Assembly: GCA_002254335.1 (NCBI GenBank)
Contig: NIVA01000073.1
Coordinates: 1-14,617 of the forward strand
Origin: Bacteroidetes bacterium 4572_114
GTDB taxonomy: Bacteria; Bacteroidota; Bacteroidia; Bacteroidales; 4484-276
DNA length: 14,617 bases
Direction of reading: 5' to 3'
Both the position numbers and the translations under genes were made by a program. Positions 1-7,849 of the stretch are shown here, in pieces. The notes under the pieces were generated by a model, which saw only the letters and a program-made list of their open reading frames with translations, did not search any database and had not been told where the DNA came from. Each line of letters starts with the position of its first letter. Position 1 is the stretch's first letter.

Positions 1-264
1 AAGTTCAAAAAGAAATACATGAAACGGGTGGACAAATTCCTGAAAAAGAATGGGGACAACATGATTTACATTTATGGTGAATTTGATCCCTGGTCGGCAC
101 CGGCATTTGTGCCAATTCCCGGGAAAACCAATGCACTGAAGGTCGTTAAACCCGGTGGGTCGCACATAACAAGGATTAACAATTTGCCTGATGATCAAAA
201 GAAAGTGGTCCTGGATACTTTGGGAAAATGGTTGGGGGTTGAAGTTGTTAGTGAATTGGAGTGA
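1..264 (+). CDS. C-terminal fragment of a secreted serine peptidase (S28/S37-like)
   Basis: The reading frame is open from the first base, so this is the last 87 residues of a longer gene whose start lies outside the window. The ATG at 19 is probably internal. The tail contains YGEFDPWSAPAF followed about 30 residues later by GGSHITRI. In S28/S37 (PS-10 type) prolyl and tripeptidyl aminopeptidases of the alpha/beta-hydrolase fold, a DPW motif carries the catalytic Asp and a GSH or NH motif carries the catalytic His; the nucleophile Ser would lie upstream. By family, such enzymes remove short peptides from N termini outside the cytoplasm. The spacing, and the helix that closes the protein after the His, fit an alpha/beta-hydrolase C terminus. 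The assignment rests on two motifs only, so another alpha/beta hydrolase is possible. A 7-bp tandem repeat begins on the base after the stop codon. Confidence 0.6.
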   Translation, partial: KFKKKYMKRVDKFLKKNGDNMIYIYGEFDPWSAPAFVPIPGKTNALKVVKPGGSHITRINNLPDDQKKVVLDTLGKWLGVEVVSELE

Positions 265-313
265 TGACGGGTGACGGGTGACGGATGTCAGGTGACGGGT
301 GTTGTGTGACGCG
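265..313. repeat. Heptanucleotide tandem repeat, unit TGACGGG
   Basis: Seven units stay in strict 7-bp register: TGACGGG, TGACGGG, TGACGGA, TGTCAGG, TGACGGG, TGTTGTG, TGACGCG. The first unit starts on the nucleotide directly after the TGA stop of the peptidase gene. A two-unit relative (TGACGGA TGTTGGG) occurs at 11848-11861. The remaining spacer to 463 shows no gene. An AGCCCG at about 355-360 can pair with CGGGCT at about 428-433, but I see no clear terminator. Confidence 0.85.
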
Positions 314-463
314 ACGGGTTGACTTTGAATTGAAGACAGCCCACAACCAAAAGGAGCCCGAGTGGATGGGCCTGTATAGATGGGGGTTCATACGAGGTCT
401 CAATCATTGCTATTATACCTTTTTAAACCGGGCTTATTAAAACTGTAATGGTACTATTTTATC

Positions 464-1489
464 TTATTTGTCAGGATTGGCATCCTCAGCTTCGGGATAT
501 TCAAAAGTATGCAAAATGGCCTCCACCTGCCGCAAAAGGTCTTTTTTGTCCTGTCCGGGATTGTAAACATAACCAAGCAGGGTCACCACCCTGTTGTGGC
601 GTTCGTCAACCGTTGTATAACTAATGAACGGCCCGCCCATAAAGTCGCCTTCCACTTCCCATATACCGCGCATCTCTACGGCAAAGGCACCATTAAATTC
701 AATCTGTTTTGCTACCGGTGGATCGAACATACTGACTTTCATGTAAGAACCTGCACTTGGGCCGGGGATGTGTTTTTTTGTCACCGAATCCTGCACGTGG
801 ATAATTACTTCAGGGTTAAAAGCGGTCATTTCATCATAGGGATAAAAATAGATGGCAACCGCCTGGCTAAATTGCTCTGCCTCGCGGCGTAACCAGATGA
901 AATCCTTTGTTTCGGTAGCTACATAAAAGCTTTTCGGGAAACGCATGGACACATCAAATTTATCAACCAACCTGTTCCTGAAACTGTAATCCTCTATTGC
1001 ATCAAAAGCACGGGAAACACGTCGCCGTTCGTTTTCGTTAAAAAATTCGATGAATGCTTCCTTGTTTTCAGCAAATTCGGTAAAAAACTGCTCGCGGTCC
1101 GGAACGGTCATTTTTATCACACGTTGTGGTGAAGCCCAAAGATCTTTCCTGGTTTCCAGGATGGGTTTATCAATTTCAGGATCCACATCAACAATAAAAA
1201 TATTGTGATGGGGCTTAAACATCTCACCAAAATTAGGATCGGGGATATGCGCCATACTATACATGCTTTCGGGCTGGGGCAGGCCAGCCAGTTCCTGGCC
1301 AAAAAATTCCTTGATCTCTTTTCCCATTAGCCCTTCCCAATCGGCTTTACTGTTGGTAACGACCAATAGTTCGTTGGTTTTGCCAGTTGAAGGTTTTAGC
1401 CCGGAACTTTTAAAGTCACATGAAGTGAAGGCAATAGAAATTAAAGCTATCAGGATAGCTAACCATGTAATGCTTTGAGAATTTTTCAT
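464..1489 (-). CDS. DUF4837 family lipoprotein
   Basis: A 341-residue protein with a lipoprotein signal: a hydrophobic stretch at about residues 8-21, then lipobox F-T-S-C with the acylated Cys at 24. The mature part reads like the DUF4837 family, a Bacteroidota-restricted group of unknown function. A conserved-looking start (TNELLVVTNSKADWEGLMG) is followed by a segment with HNIFIVDVDPE, and the C-terminal half is rich in beta strands (WLRREAEQFSQAVAIYFYPY; MRGIWEVEGDFMGGPFISY). By the lipobox it should be anchored to the inner or outer membrane, facing the periplasm. It lies 232 nt downstream of the lytic transglycosylase in the same direction. I found no perfect TAnnTTTG box of its own, so it may be read from the upstream promoter. 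The family call is from pattern recognition. Function is unknown. Confidence 0.8.
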   Translation of the reverse strand: MKNSQSITWLAILIALISIAFTSCDFKSSGLKPSTGKTNELLVVTNSKADWEGLMGKEIKEFFGQELAGLPQPESMYSMAHIPDPNFGEMFKPHHNIFIVDVDPEIDKPILETRKDLWASPQRVIKMTVPDREQFFTEFAENKEAFIEFFNENERRRVSRAFDAIEDYSFRNRLVDKFDVSMRFPKSFYVATETKDFIWLRREAEQFSQAVAIYFYPYDEMTAFNPEVIIHVQDSVTKKHIPGPSAGSYMKVSMFDPPVAKQIEFNGAFAVEMRGIWEVEGDFMGGPFISYTTVDERHNRVVTLLGYVYNPGQDKKDLLRQVEAILHTFEYPEAEDANPDK

Positions 1490-1683
1490 TGATTTTTATT
1501 TTTTTAGACGCAAATAACGAAGCTCAATATGATTTTCGGCTACCTGCGTAATGATAGACAAAACGAAGAAAAATTGCCGCTAAACTTGTCCGTATGGATG
1601 CGCGAATTTATAAATAGTTGATAATTATTAGTGTCCAATTTCATAAGGGTAGCCTGATTTTCTATCAGCAAAAATTTCCACAA

Positions 1684-1713
1684 CCTGAAACTTGAAACCT
1701 GAAACCTGAAACC
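1684..1713. repeat. Heptanucleotide tandem repeat, unit CCTGAAA
   Basis: Four units in register (CCTGAAA, CTTGAAA, CCTGAAA, CCTGAAA) plus a trailing CC. On the minus strand it reads GGTTTCA repeats that begin 8 nt after the TGA stop of the lytic transglycosylase. The open frame running through it on the minus strand (1540-1725) translates into repetitive phase-shifted residues and is not a gene. Confidence 0.85.
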
Positions 1714-1721
1714 AAAAAAGA

Positions 1722-3506
1722 TCAACTAACCGTTGCCACCTTGAGTTTTTGCCCGGGCTTTAGCCTGCGGGTGTTTGTGATATTATTTAACCGCTTAATT
1801 TGACTAACGGTAACCCCATCGTATTGTTTTGCGATATCCCATAAAGTGTCGCCGGATTTTACAACATAATAAATGTATTTTACGCTGCCCGAGGCGGTTT
1901 GAACTGTTTCGGTAGTAGATTCACCATTTGTTGCCGGTTTATAGACGATGAGTTTTTGTTTTGGAAAAATTTTAGATGATTTCATGTTGTTCCATTGCAT
2001 AAGGTCGGTGGTGGTGCAGCGGTATTTTTTGGCAATAAGGCCTAGGTTTTCACCATTTTTAACGGTATGGTACGATTGTTCGACCGATCTTTTAATAGAT
2101 GATGATTTACCGGAACTTTTATATTTCGCATTGGGATTGGCATAAACAATAATTTTTTGGCCCGGGTAAATGGTCGATCCCCTGAGGTTGTTCCACGATT
2201 TTAAATTAGATACCGATGTGTGGTAACGCCGGGCGATGTGGCCTAAAGTTTCACCGGGCCTCACATAATGGATATCCCTCTCTTTGGCTTTTTTGATTTG
2301 GGCAAGCAGCTTTTCCCTTTCAATCCCATTTTTTGTTTTATAGTTATAAATCTCCTTTTCGTTTGACACAAACCTGCCCACATCTTTCCTCGGCAGGCGC
2401 AGGACATAAGTACTTTTATCATTTGCAGGGATGATGCCCATTTTAAATGACGGGTTGAGGAATTCGATGTCAGCCATAGGGATATCCAGAAATTCGGATA
2501 TCTGGTCGAACGAAAGTACATCATGCACATGAACGGTATCGATGCCATTGTATAAAATCCCGGGATCGACCGGGAAGAGGTTGTGTTCGGCAGCAAAATT
2601 CATCACATAATTAACTGCAATAAACGCCGGTACATAGCCACGGGTTTCCCTGGGAAGAAATGGCCAGATAGCCCAGTAACTCTTAACACCACCGGCCCTT
2701 CTGATGGCTTTATTAACATTACCCGCACCTGAATTATATGCTGCCAGTGCCAACGACCAATCCTGGTAAATATCGTGGAGGTCCTCCAGGTGGCGACAAG
2801 CGGCAATGGTAGCTTTGTAGGGATCGTAGCGGTCGTCAACATAAGAAGTTACCTGTAGCCCATAAGCTTTTCCTGTCCGGTACATAAACTGCCACAAGCC
2901 CTTTGCCCCGGCACGTGACCCGGCTTTTGGATGAAGTGCCGACTCTACAACGGCCAGATATTTCAATTCAAGTGGCAGGCCGTATTCATCCAAAATTTCT
3001 TCAAACATTGGGAAATAAATTTCGGAAAGGCCCAGCATCCTTGATGAAAGCGGCCTCTTTTTTACAGCGTAAAGATTAATAAAACTCTTAACGGTTGTAT
3101 TAAAAGTCAACTCAAAAGGTGTCTGCCCGTTCAGGTAAGCAATCCTGGCTTCATAAACCGAATCAGAAAATTGAGGGATTACATCCGGGCCATAACGGTA
3201 CACATTTAATTGTGCCGTATCGGTAATAAAATATTCATCGCTAAAGAATTTAATATTTACCAAACTGTCTAACATGGCAATCGCCGGTGTACTTCGAAAA
3301 ACATCTTCGGAAAGGCCGGGATCGTTAAGGTTATTGAGGGATGTAAACCCTAAGGAGTCATCAAAATGAACTGATCCCAACAGGGCGGATGAATCTGCGC
3401 TTAGGTGGCTAAGAGTGTCAATCTTGTACTCCAATGTATCAAAATTGGAATATACCTGTATCCAGGCGAGGGCACATATGAGGGTGATGAAAGAATTTTT
3501 AAACAT
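1722..3506 (-). CDS. MltD-like membrane-bound lytic transglycosylase with three LysM domains
   Basis: A 594-residue secreted enzyme expected to cleave the MurNAc-GlcNAc bond of peptidoglycan, leaving 1,6-anhydroMurNAc. Residues 1-20 form a signal peptide with no lipobox. Residues about 75-165 match the N-terminal region of Bacteroidota MltD-like proteins. The GH23/SLT domain covers about 170-300: catalytic Glu188 in AVVESALHP, then GAKGLWQFM (201-208) and ALAAYNSGAGN (253-263), the usual SLT motifs. Residues about 325-372 look like a degenerate LysM. Three clear LysM modules follow at about 413-455, 478-522 and 546-591, each with a YxVxxGxxLxxIA start and a P-G/K-Q-K-L end, joined by Ser/Lys-rich linkers. 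The first ATG is chosen because it directly precedes the signal peptide. A promoter lies about 80 nt upstream. DUF4837 follows on the same strand. Role: cell wall turnover in the periplasm. Confidence 0.93.
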   Translation of the reverse strand: MFKNSFITLICALAWIQVYSNFDTLEYKIDTLSHLSADSSALLGSVHFDDSLGFTSLNNLNDPGLSEDVFRSTPAIAMLDSLVNIKFFSDEYFITDTAQLNVYRYGPDVIPQFSDSVYEARIAYLNGQTPFELTFNTTVKSFINLYAVKKRPLSSRMLGLSEIYFPMFEEILDEYGLPLELKYLAVVESALHPKAGSRAGAKGLWQFMYRTGKAYGLQVTSYVDDRYDPYKATIAACRHLEDLHDIYQDWSLALAAYNSGAGNVNKAIRRAGGVKSYWAIWPFLPRETRGYVPAFIAVNYVMNFAAEHNLFPVDPGILYNGIDTVHVHDVLSFDQISEFLDIPMADIEFLNPSFKMGIIPANDKSTYVLRLPRKDVGRFVSNEKEIYNYKTKNGIEREKLLAQIKKAKERDIHYVRPGETLGHIARRYHTSVSNLKSWNNLRGSTIYPGQKIIVYANPNAKYKSSGKSSSIKRSVEQSYHTVKNGENLGLIAKKYRCTTTDLMQWNNMKSSKIFPKQKLIVYKPATNGESTTETVQTASGSVKYIYYVVKSGDTLWDIAKQYDGVTVSQIKRLNNITNTRRLKPGQKLKVATVS

Positions 3507-3592
3507 ACGTATTAATAGCTGTTAATCAGTAATAAAAGGTTAAACAAATTGTAATAAGAGACATCAAAAGGATAACTACTTTTAAGAACTGG

Positions 3593-3625
3593 CAAAGTTA
3601 TTGTTTTTCTTATTTTACCAGCAAA
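3593..3625 (-). promoter_or_regulatory. Bacteroidota-type promoter for the lytic transglycosylase
   Basis: On the minus strand TTTG (3625-3622), a 21-nt spacer and TAACTTTG (3600-3593) match the Bacteroidota -33/-7 pattern TTTG-N19-21-TAnnTTTG. Transcription would begin near 3588, giving a leader of about 80 nt before the ATG at 3506. Confidence 0.65.
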
Positions 3626-3638
3626 TAAATAATTAATT

Positions 3639-4454
3639 ATGACACATAAATCTTTATCCGAGATTGAATCATTGGTTTATAGAACGATGTTTTATGACGA
3701 GTTTCTGGAGGAAAAATTAGAGGAATCCCTCAATCCGATTTTCAATTTTCCAGGAAATGTACCAGGTGAATTTTATACCGAAATAAAGCATTTGCTTTAT
3801 CAGGTTTCGGGTATTGAAAAATCTGCAAATTTTGGTTATTTCTTTTATGAAAAAATGCACGATAACCCCTATCCGTTTTGCGAAGATGTTTTAAAAACCG
3901 CCACTTTTACCGAGCAATATTACAACCTTCACGATAAAGCATTAAAGTCCTATGTCCGCTCTTTCTTGATAAATAACCATACCGACCCTAAAATTATTTT
4001 GGAGTACGACCATATTATCCCAGAAGGACATGGTTCCCACTTCTTTGAATCTTTTGAACAAATTGAAAAAAACAGGCTAAAAAACCCTTTTCCCGTAAAG
4101 GCCGACCTGTTCAAAATATTGTTTTACGCTATAGACAACAATGAATTTCCAATGACACAAAAAAAAGCTGCCTGTGTTGTGGGTTATTTAAACATCGAAA
4201 AAATGATACCTGTTTTAATTGGCAAGGCCATTGCGCTTCTAAACATGCCAGGCCTTGATAAAGATAAAATAATGGTGTTGCTACATTTAGTTAAAAGTGT
4301 ACAGATTATCAGCCCCGGATCTTTTGATGGAACTTTTTTTCAGTCTGTTGGTACTATGATCGATTCCACAGATAACGATCAACTTTTTGAGAATTACAAT
4401 TCCTTTAAAGAAAATCACCGTGAAACCATCCAAAACCTTGCAGATTTTAGTTGA
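3639..4454 (+). CDS. Unrecognised 271-residue cytosolic protein
   Basis: I do not recognise this family. The protein has no signal peptide or membrane segment and looks mainly alpha-helical. The N-terminal part (about 1-60) is acidic and amphipathic. The centre (about 85-150) is rich in aromatic residues and His, including YDHIIPEGHGSHFFESFEQ at about 123-141; clustered His and acidic residues could bind a metal, but this is not a known motif to me. The C-terminal third (about 165-271) contains hydrophobic helices such as KAACVVGYLNIEKMIPVLIGKAIALL. Codon use looks like that of the neighbouring genes, and the frame is long and uninterrupted, so it is very likely a real gene. It is divergent from the lytic transglycosylase with a 132-nt shared upstream region. 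No perfect TAnnTTTG box was found ahead of it. The ATG follows an AT-rich leader without a Shine-Dalgarno sequence. Confidence 0.75.
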   Translation: MTHKSLSEIESLVYRTMFYDEFLEEKLEESLNPIFNFPGNVPGEFYTEIKHLLYQVSGIEKSANFGYFFYEKMHDNPYPFCEDVLKTATFTEQYYNLHDKALKSYVRSFLINNHTDPKIILEYDHIIPEGHGSHFFESFEQIEKNRLKNPFPVKADLFKILFYAIDNNEFPMTQKKAACVVGYLNIEKMIPVLIGKAIALLNMPGLDKDKIMVLLHLVKSVQIISPGSFDGTFFQSVGTMIDSTDNDQLFENYNSFKENHRETIQNLADFS

Positions 4455-4513
4455 TGTACCACTGCAATTTTACTTGATTCCATTTCGTTAATTAGCCTTC
4501 ATAACACACATCA

Positions 4514-4545
4514 TTGTTTCTATTTATTATGATTGCATACTTTTG
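4514..4545 (+). promoter_or_regulatory. Bacteroidota-type promoter for the DUF308-like gene
   Basis: TTG (4514-4516), a 21-nt spacer and TACTTTTG (4538-4545, matching TAnnTTTG) precede the ATG at 4588. The predicted start near 4550 gives a leader of roughly 37 nt. This suggests the membrane protein is transcribed separately from the gene before it. Confidence 0.65.
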
Positions 4546-4587
4546 TGGCCTTAATAAATAAAATAAATTTAGCTAATCAATAAAATT

Positions 4588-5133
4588 ATGGAAATCAAAT
4601 CCTACGAAAACCCATGGATACCTACCATTAAAGGTGTATTTTTCTTCCTTTTCGGAATTATGGCCATAACACAAACAGGGGCTTTTGCAACTCTGTCGGT
4701 ATTTTTCGACATTCTGATATTTATGATCGGAATCTTGTTTTTGGCTGTTGCATTTCTGATCAAAGAAGCCAAAAACAAAAGCTGGCTCATCATTTCGGGT
4801 TTAACAAACCTGGGGTTTGGGATTTGGCTGGCCAGCAATTTTAATGGTTCAATAGAGTACCTTTCATGGATTATCATAATTTGGATCATCTATTCGATGA
4901 TTTCTGATTTTATCGAAGCCGGGATACTTTTCAAAGCAAAAAACGCTTTGGGGGCTTTGTTTGTAATCAATGGGATCATTACACTTTTCTTCGCATATAT
5001 TACTATCAATATCTTTAGGGACGCTACACCGCAACGGCTTGACTTTCTTGGGATAATGGCTTTGGTTATCGGGCTTATAAGCGAGTTGGCCGCCTACCTG
5101 TTCAGTAAGGCAAAAGATTGTACTGAAGATTAA
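4588..5133 (+). CDS. HdeD-like DUF308 membrane protein
   Basis: A 181-residue integral membrane protein with about six hydrophobic segments: about residues 13-30, 34-57, 65-82, 89-111, 119-139 and 151-171. The order and length, in paired short-loop helices, fit the DUF308/HdeD family. E. coli HdeD is an inner-membrane protein linked to acid resistance; most other members are uncharacterised. No catalytic motif is visible and loops are short, so a structural or stress role in the cytoplasmic membrane is the usual guess. It has its own promoter and converges on the OstA-like gene, with a 50-nt gap and no strong hairpin terminator between them. Family assignment is by topology and sequence character. 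A different small multi-pass family cannot be excluded. Confidence 0.72.
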   Translation: MEIKSYENPWIPTIKGVFFFLFGIMAITQTGAFATLSVFFDILIFMIGILFLAVAFLIKEAKNKSWLIISGLTNLGFGIWLASNFNGSIEYLSWIIIIWIIYSMISDFIEAGILFKAKNALGALFVINGIITLFFAYITINIFRDATPQRLDFLGIMALVIGLISELAAYLFSKAKDCTED

Positions 5134-5183
5134 TCTGTAACCTGTCAGCGCCTCCATCACAAAACACATCAATTATCCGGCAC

Positions 5184-6752
5184 TTAATTTAAAACCGGTA
5201 TGATACCGTCCCACTTAAAAATGTCATATCTGTTATTCGGCCTTTGTGTGCCAAGCCATTTAAAGTTTTTAAGTTTCAGCTCTTGTTCCGGGTAACTGCT
5301 TTCGGGTATTAAATGGGCATCCGGCTTATCGTAATAAAAAATATCAGTTAGTTGCCGGTCGCCAATAATTATCGACATATTACTTGCCAGGGCTTTGTTT
5401 ATGCCAATCAATGCGCCATCCTCCTCACGGACAAAATAAATGGTTTCGCTGTTACCCTGCACATTAATTTTATTTAGTTCATTATCTTCAAAATAACCTA
5501 CCATATCCCTGCCCTTTATCTGATTGAATTTCTCAATATCAAATTTATCAGTAGAAATTATAAACGACAAGTTGGTCATTTGCATGGAATCAATCTTTTG
5601 GCCTGAACTAAATATCTTGATCTTGTTTGCGGTAAGTTGGTTTTCCTGCGTCCATAAAGCCGGCTGGCCAAACATGGATATTGTGGAATCGGCAAACATA
5701 TAAACCAGCGAATCGCACATGCCCTGCATATCGGTTTTGTAATATTTGGTTTTGTAAAATGCCTGTAGGGCAAAAGGGCTTTGTAGGCTGTCGAAAATTA
5801 ATTTAAGGGTATCTGAGTGCATGTACAGGCTGTCTTTTTTGTCGATAAATATGGCCTGGGCACTGTCGGTAATAAATGCGAAACCGTCCTGGCGGCGGTA
5901 ATCGGCAAAATTTCCGGTGACTATCATGTTTTGCAACGAATCTTTGAGGAACACATTGCTGAAAGCCTGGCCAATCCCGGCTTCCTTATCGTAATAAATA
6001 CTGTCTCCCGAAAGGTATTGCTCTTTAAAACTCAGGTAAGGATTTTGTCCATTTGGCCAAATTTTTAGTTTGGCCCTGTCAGATTTCGCATCATACCAGC
6101 CATCCTCGGCATAAAGCAATTCATCTTCCCCGGTAATGGTGGTCGGCCCCGATATGTCAGCAATTTCGGTGGCAGTATTGTATATCAACGAATCCGACAC
6201 CAGGTGGTACTCAGGGTTATCAAATACCACATCCTCCTTAAAATAAATATCTTTCAAATCGGTGTAATAGTAGCCACGGCGGCTGGTAAGGACATTATCT
6301 TCGTTCACTATTTTTCCGCCGGTAGAGTAATAGGCAATCCCGGTGTTACGGCCGTAAATCAGGCGGTCGGTCGTAAGCGTGGCATCGTTGTCAACAAGTT
6401 TCACATTGCCTGTCATGGTCGCAACCCTTGTGTTTCCGCTGTAATCCAGTTCGTCGCTGTACAAGCTGAGGGTGTCACTAATAAAGATGTGCACATTTTT
6501 ATAGGCCCTGAGGTTGTTTTGCGCAGAACTAAAAACGGCGCTGTCGCAATACAAATAGGCGCTGTCGTGCTCAAACACAACATTGCCAACAAAAATATTA
6601 AGCTCTACGCCATTAACAGTTTGCCCAATCAATTCATTGGCATCAATTAGGTTGATCTTGGTTTTTTTTTGGGCAAATGTTGAGGTGCTTACCAATGTTC
6701 CGGTAAGGATCAGCAGGATAAGAATGAAGTATTTTTTTAAATGTTCGGCCAC
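5184..6752 (-). CDS. OstA-like (LptA/LptD N-terminal domain) protein
   Basis: A 522-residue exported protein. The start is a GTG at 6752: an in-frame TAA lies 18 nt upstream, and the N terminus then gives a normal signal peptide (hydrophobic about residues 9-27, cleavage near TFAQ-KK). The mature part consists of short beta-strand repeats of the OstA/LptA jelly-roll type, such as GNVVFEHDSAYLYCDSAVF, NVHIFISDTLSLYSDELDYSG and GNVKLVDNDATLTTDRLIY, continuing to about residue 460. By family, OstA-like domains bind lipopolysaccharide in the periplasm and hand it from LptC to LptD. Bacteroidota carry long multi-repeat versions like this one, with no fused LptD barrel here. Its exact step is inferred. 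No usual Lpt partner lies beside it. About 350 nt without a gene separate it from the R-M island. Confidence 0.85.
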   Translation of the reverse strand: MAEHLKKYFILILLILTGTLVSTSTFAQKKTKINLIDANELIGQTVNGVELNIFVGNVVFEHDSAYLYCDSAVFSSAQNNLRAYKNVHIFISDTLSLYSDELDYSGNTRVATMTGNVKLVDNDATLTTDRLIYGRNTGIAYYSTGGKIVNEDNVLTSRRGYYYTDLKDIYFKEDVVFDNPEYHLVSDSLIYNTATEIADISGPTTITGEDELLYAEDGWYDAKSDRAKLKIWPNGQNPYLSFKEQYLSGDSIYYDKEAGIGQAFSNVFLKDSLQNMIVTGNFADYRRQDGFAFITDSAQAIFIDKKDSLYMHSDTLKLIFDSLQSPFALQAFYKTKYYKTDMQGMCDSLVYMFADSTISMFGQPALWTQENQLTANKIKIFSSGQKIDSMQMTNLSFIISTDKFDIEKFNQIKGRDMVGYFEDNELNKINVQGNSETIYFVREEDGALIGINKALASNMSIIIGDRQLTDIFYYDKPDAHLIPESSYPEQELKLKNFKWLGTQRPNNRYDIFKWDGIIPVLN

Positions 6753-7101
6753 GGGCAGGTTTAACTTTTATTGTGGGAATTTAATTTTATAAACTGGATG
6801 TTGGATGGTTTGTTGTTTTGGGGGACATTTGTAGGGTGGTCAATATCGGCTTTGGCTGTGGCAGGAGCGGGATTTTGAAACCATTAATTTGTCTGGTAAG
6901 ACAAATTTTAAGTACAGTTAATATATTCATATTTGGCATTTTTCATTACTCGGTTTACATTTTGTGTGCGCAAAAAAACCAAGAGATAAGGTTTTTTGTA
7001 AATCATATAAAAAGTGTAAACTAATTTTGCTTATTATGATAAGATGCCTCATATTTAATACATTCAATCGCTTTTGCCATAACCATTATAGGCCCCGGTG
7101 T
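6753..7101. other. 349-nt spacer between the OstA-like gene and the R-M island
   Basis: I see no supportable gene here. A plus-strand open frame at 6818-7024 has no start signal or recognisable protein character. The spacer holds two heptamer units, CTGGATG and TTGGATG (6794-6807), and one hairpin (listed separately). It marks the left edge of the AT-rich island. Confidence 0.6.
6886..6907. repeat. Perfect 8-bp inverted repeat (hairpin)
   Basis: AATTTGTC (6886-6893), loop TGGTAA, GACAAATT (6900-6907). The right arm is followed by TTA rather than a long T run, so a terminator role is weak. It could equally be an operator-like palindrome. Confidence 0.5.
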
Positions 7102-7849
7102 TCATTTCTTCTTTTTAGGAAGTAAAATCGATGAATTGAATTTAACAAGTTTTTCCCATTCAATAGCTCCACTATTATCACAGAATTCAATACTAAATTC
7201 ACGGGTAAACTTGTTAATCATTTGGGAATAAGATTTAAGAAATTCGTCATTTTTTTCTTTGGCTTTATACCCCAAAGGTTCAATGATTTCAATATAAAGA
7301 TCAAAATTACCTGAAATGAATTCCCAGAATGTTTGTCCACAATATTTAAAATAATCGCCTTTTGTTTTGTATTGATGTCTTTTTTGTGTCCTTCCATAGC
7401 AACAACCATTAACGGCAACAACATTAATCCTTGAACCTGTTGTCTTTAGGGTTTTTCTTGCGGTATTGAAGTTGTCAATCATTTTCTTTATTTGACTATC
7501 ATTGCCCCAATTAGGGCCAGATTTTATTGAAACAACATAACGGGTGTTGTTGTCATCAAACTCCAAGTCAATACCCGTGATGCCCGATTTTCGACCATTG
7601 TAAACCTTGCTGTTTATAAATATGGCCACCAAATATGGTTTCTTCATTTGACGATATATGGGCATCCACCAATACTTTAATAATTTCTTGAGACGTCAAT
7701 ACATTTTTTGCCTTGAACAGGTATGGATTCTTTCGTTTGAGTACCTTTGATAAACTCAAATTATCAAGGCTTAATATTCTTTTCTCGTGAAAAATACCGA
7801 TATTGACCTCAACGTACTGCAATACGTCCAACAGGTTTAGTTTTTTCAT
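7102..7849 (-). pseudogene. Frameshifted type II restriction endonuclease (PmeII-family-like)
   Basis: Two overlapping minus-strand frames together encode one nuclease. The N-terminal part starts at ATG 7849 (MKKLNLLDVLQYVE) and runs to SSNEETIFGG. The C-terminal part continues in another frame from AIFINSKVYNGRKSG (near 7626) to a stop at 7102. The second part carries TGIDLEF, then VVSIKSGPNWGNDSQ, a PD-(D/E)XK-like site (Asp in GIDLEF, K in SIKSG), and a typical C terminus with CGQTFWEFISG and EWEKLVKFNS. From memory, proteins annotated as PmeII-family type II nucleases share this order and have about five or six more residues between IFG and AIF. Here a single base stands in that place, flanked by 8-bp direct repeats CCATATTT (7638-7631 and 7625-7618), which suggests a slippage deletion of about 17 nt. 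It overlaps the methyltransferase end by 41 nt. A sequencing error is the alternative. Confidence 0.78.

Noticed and set aside
265..313. CRISPR-like array
   Set aside because: The unit is 7 bp and directly tandem, with no spacers and no cas genes nearby.
355..433. Structured RNA closed by AGCCCG/CGGGCT
   Set aside because: Only six pairs over a long loop and no further supporting helices that I could find.
1540..1725. 61-residue minus-strand open frame after the lytic transglycosylase
   Set aside because: Its N-terminal part is just the translated CCTGAAA heptamer repeat, and the rest has no coding character.
6818..7024. 68-residue plus-strand open frame in the long spacer
   Set aside because: No start signal and no recognisable protein features. 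It overlaps a perfect hairpin.
7626..7627. Programmed ribosomal frameshift as the explanation for the split nuclease
   Set aside because: There is no slippery heptamer of the X XXY YYZ kind, and residues appear to be missing as well as shifted, so a mutation fits better.
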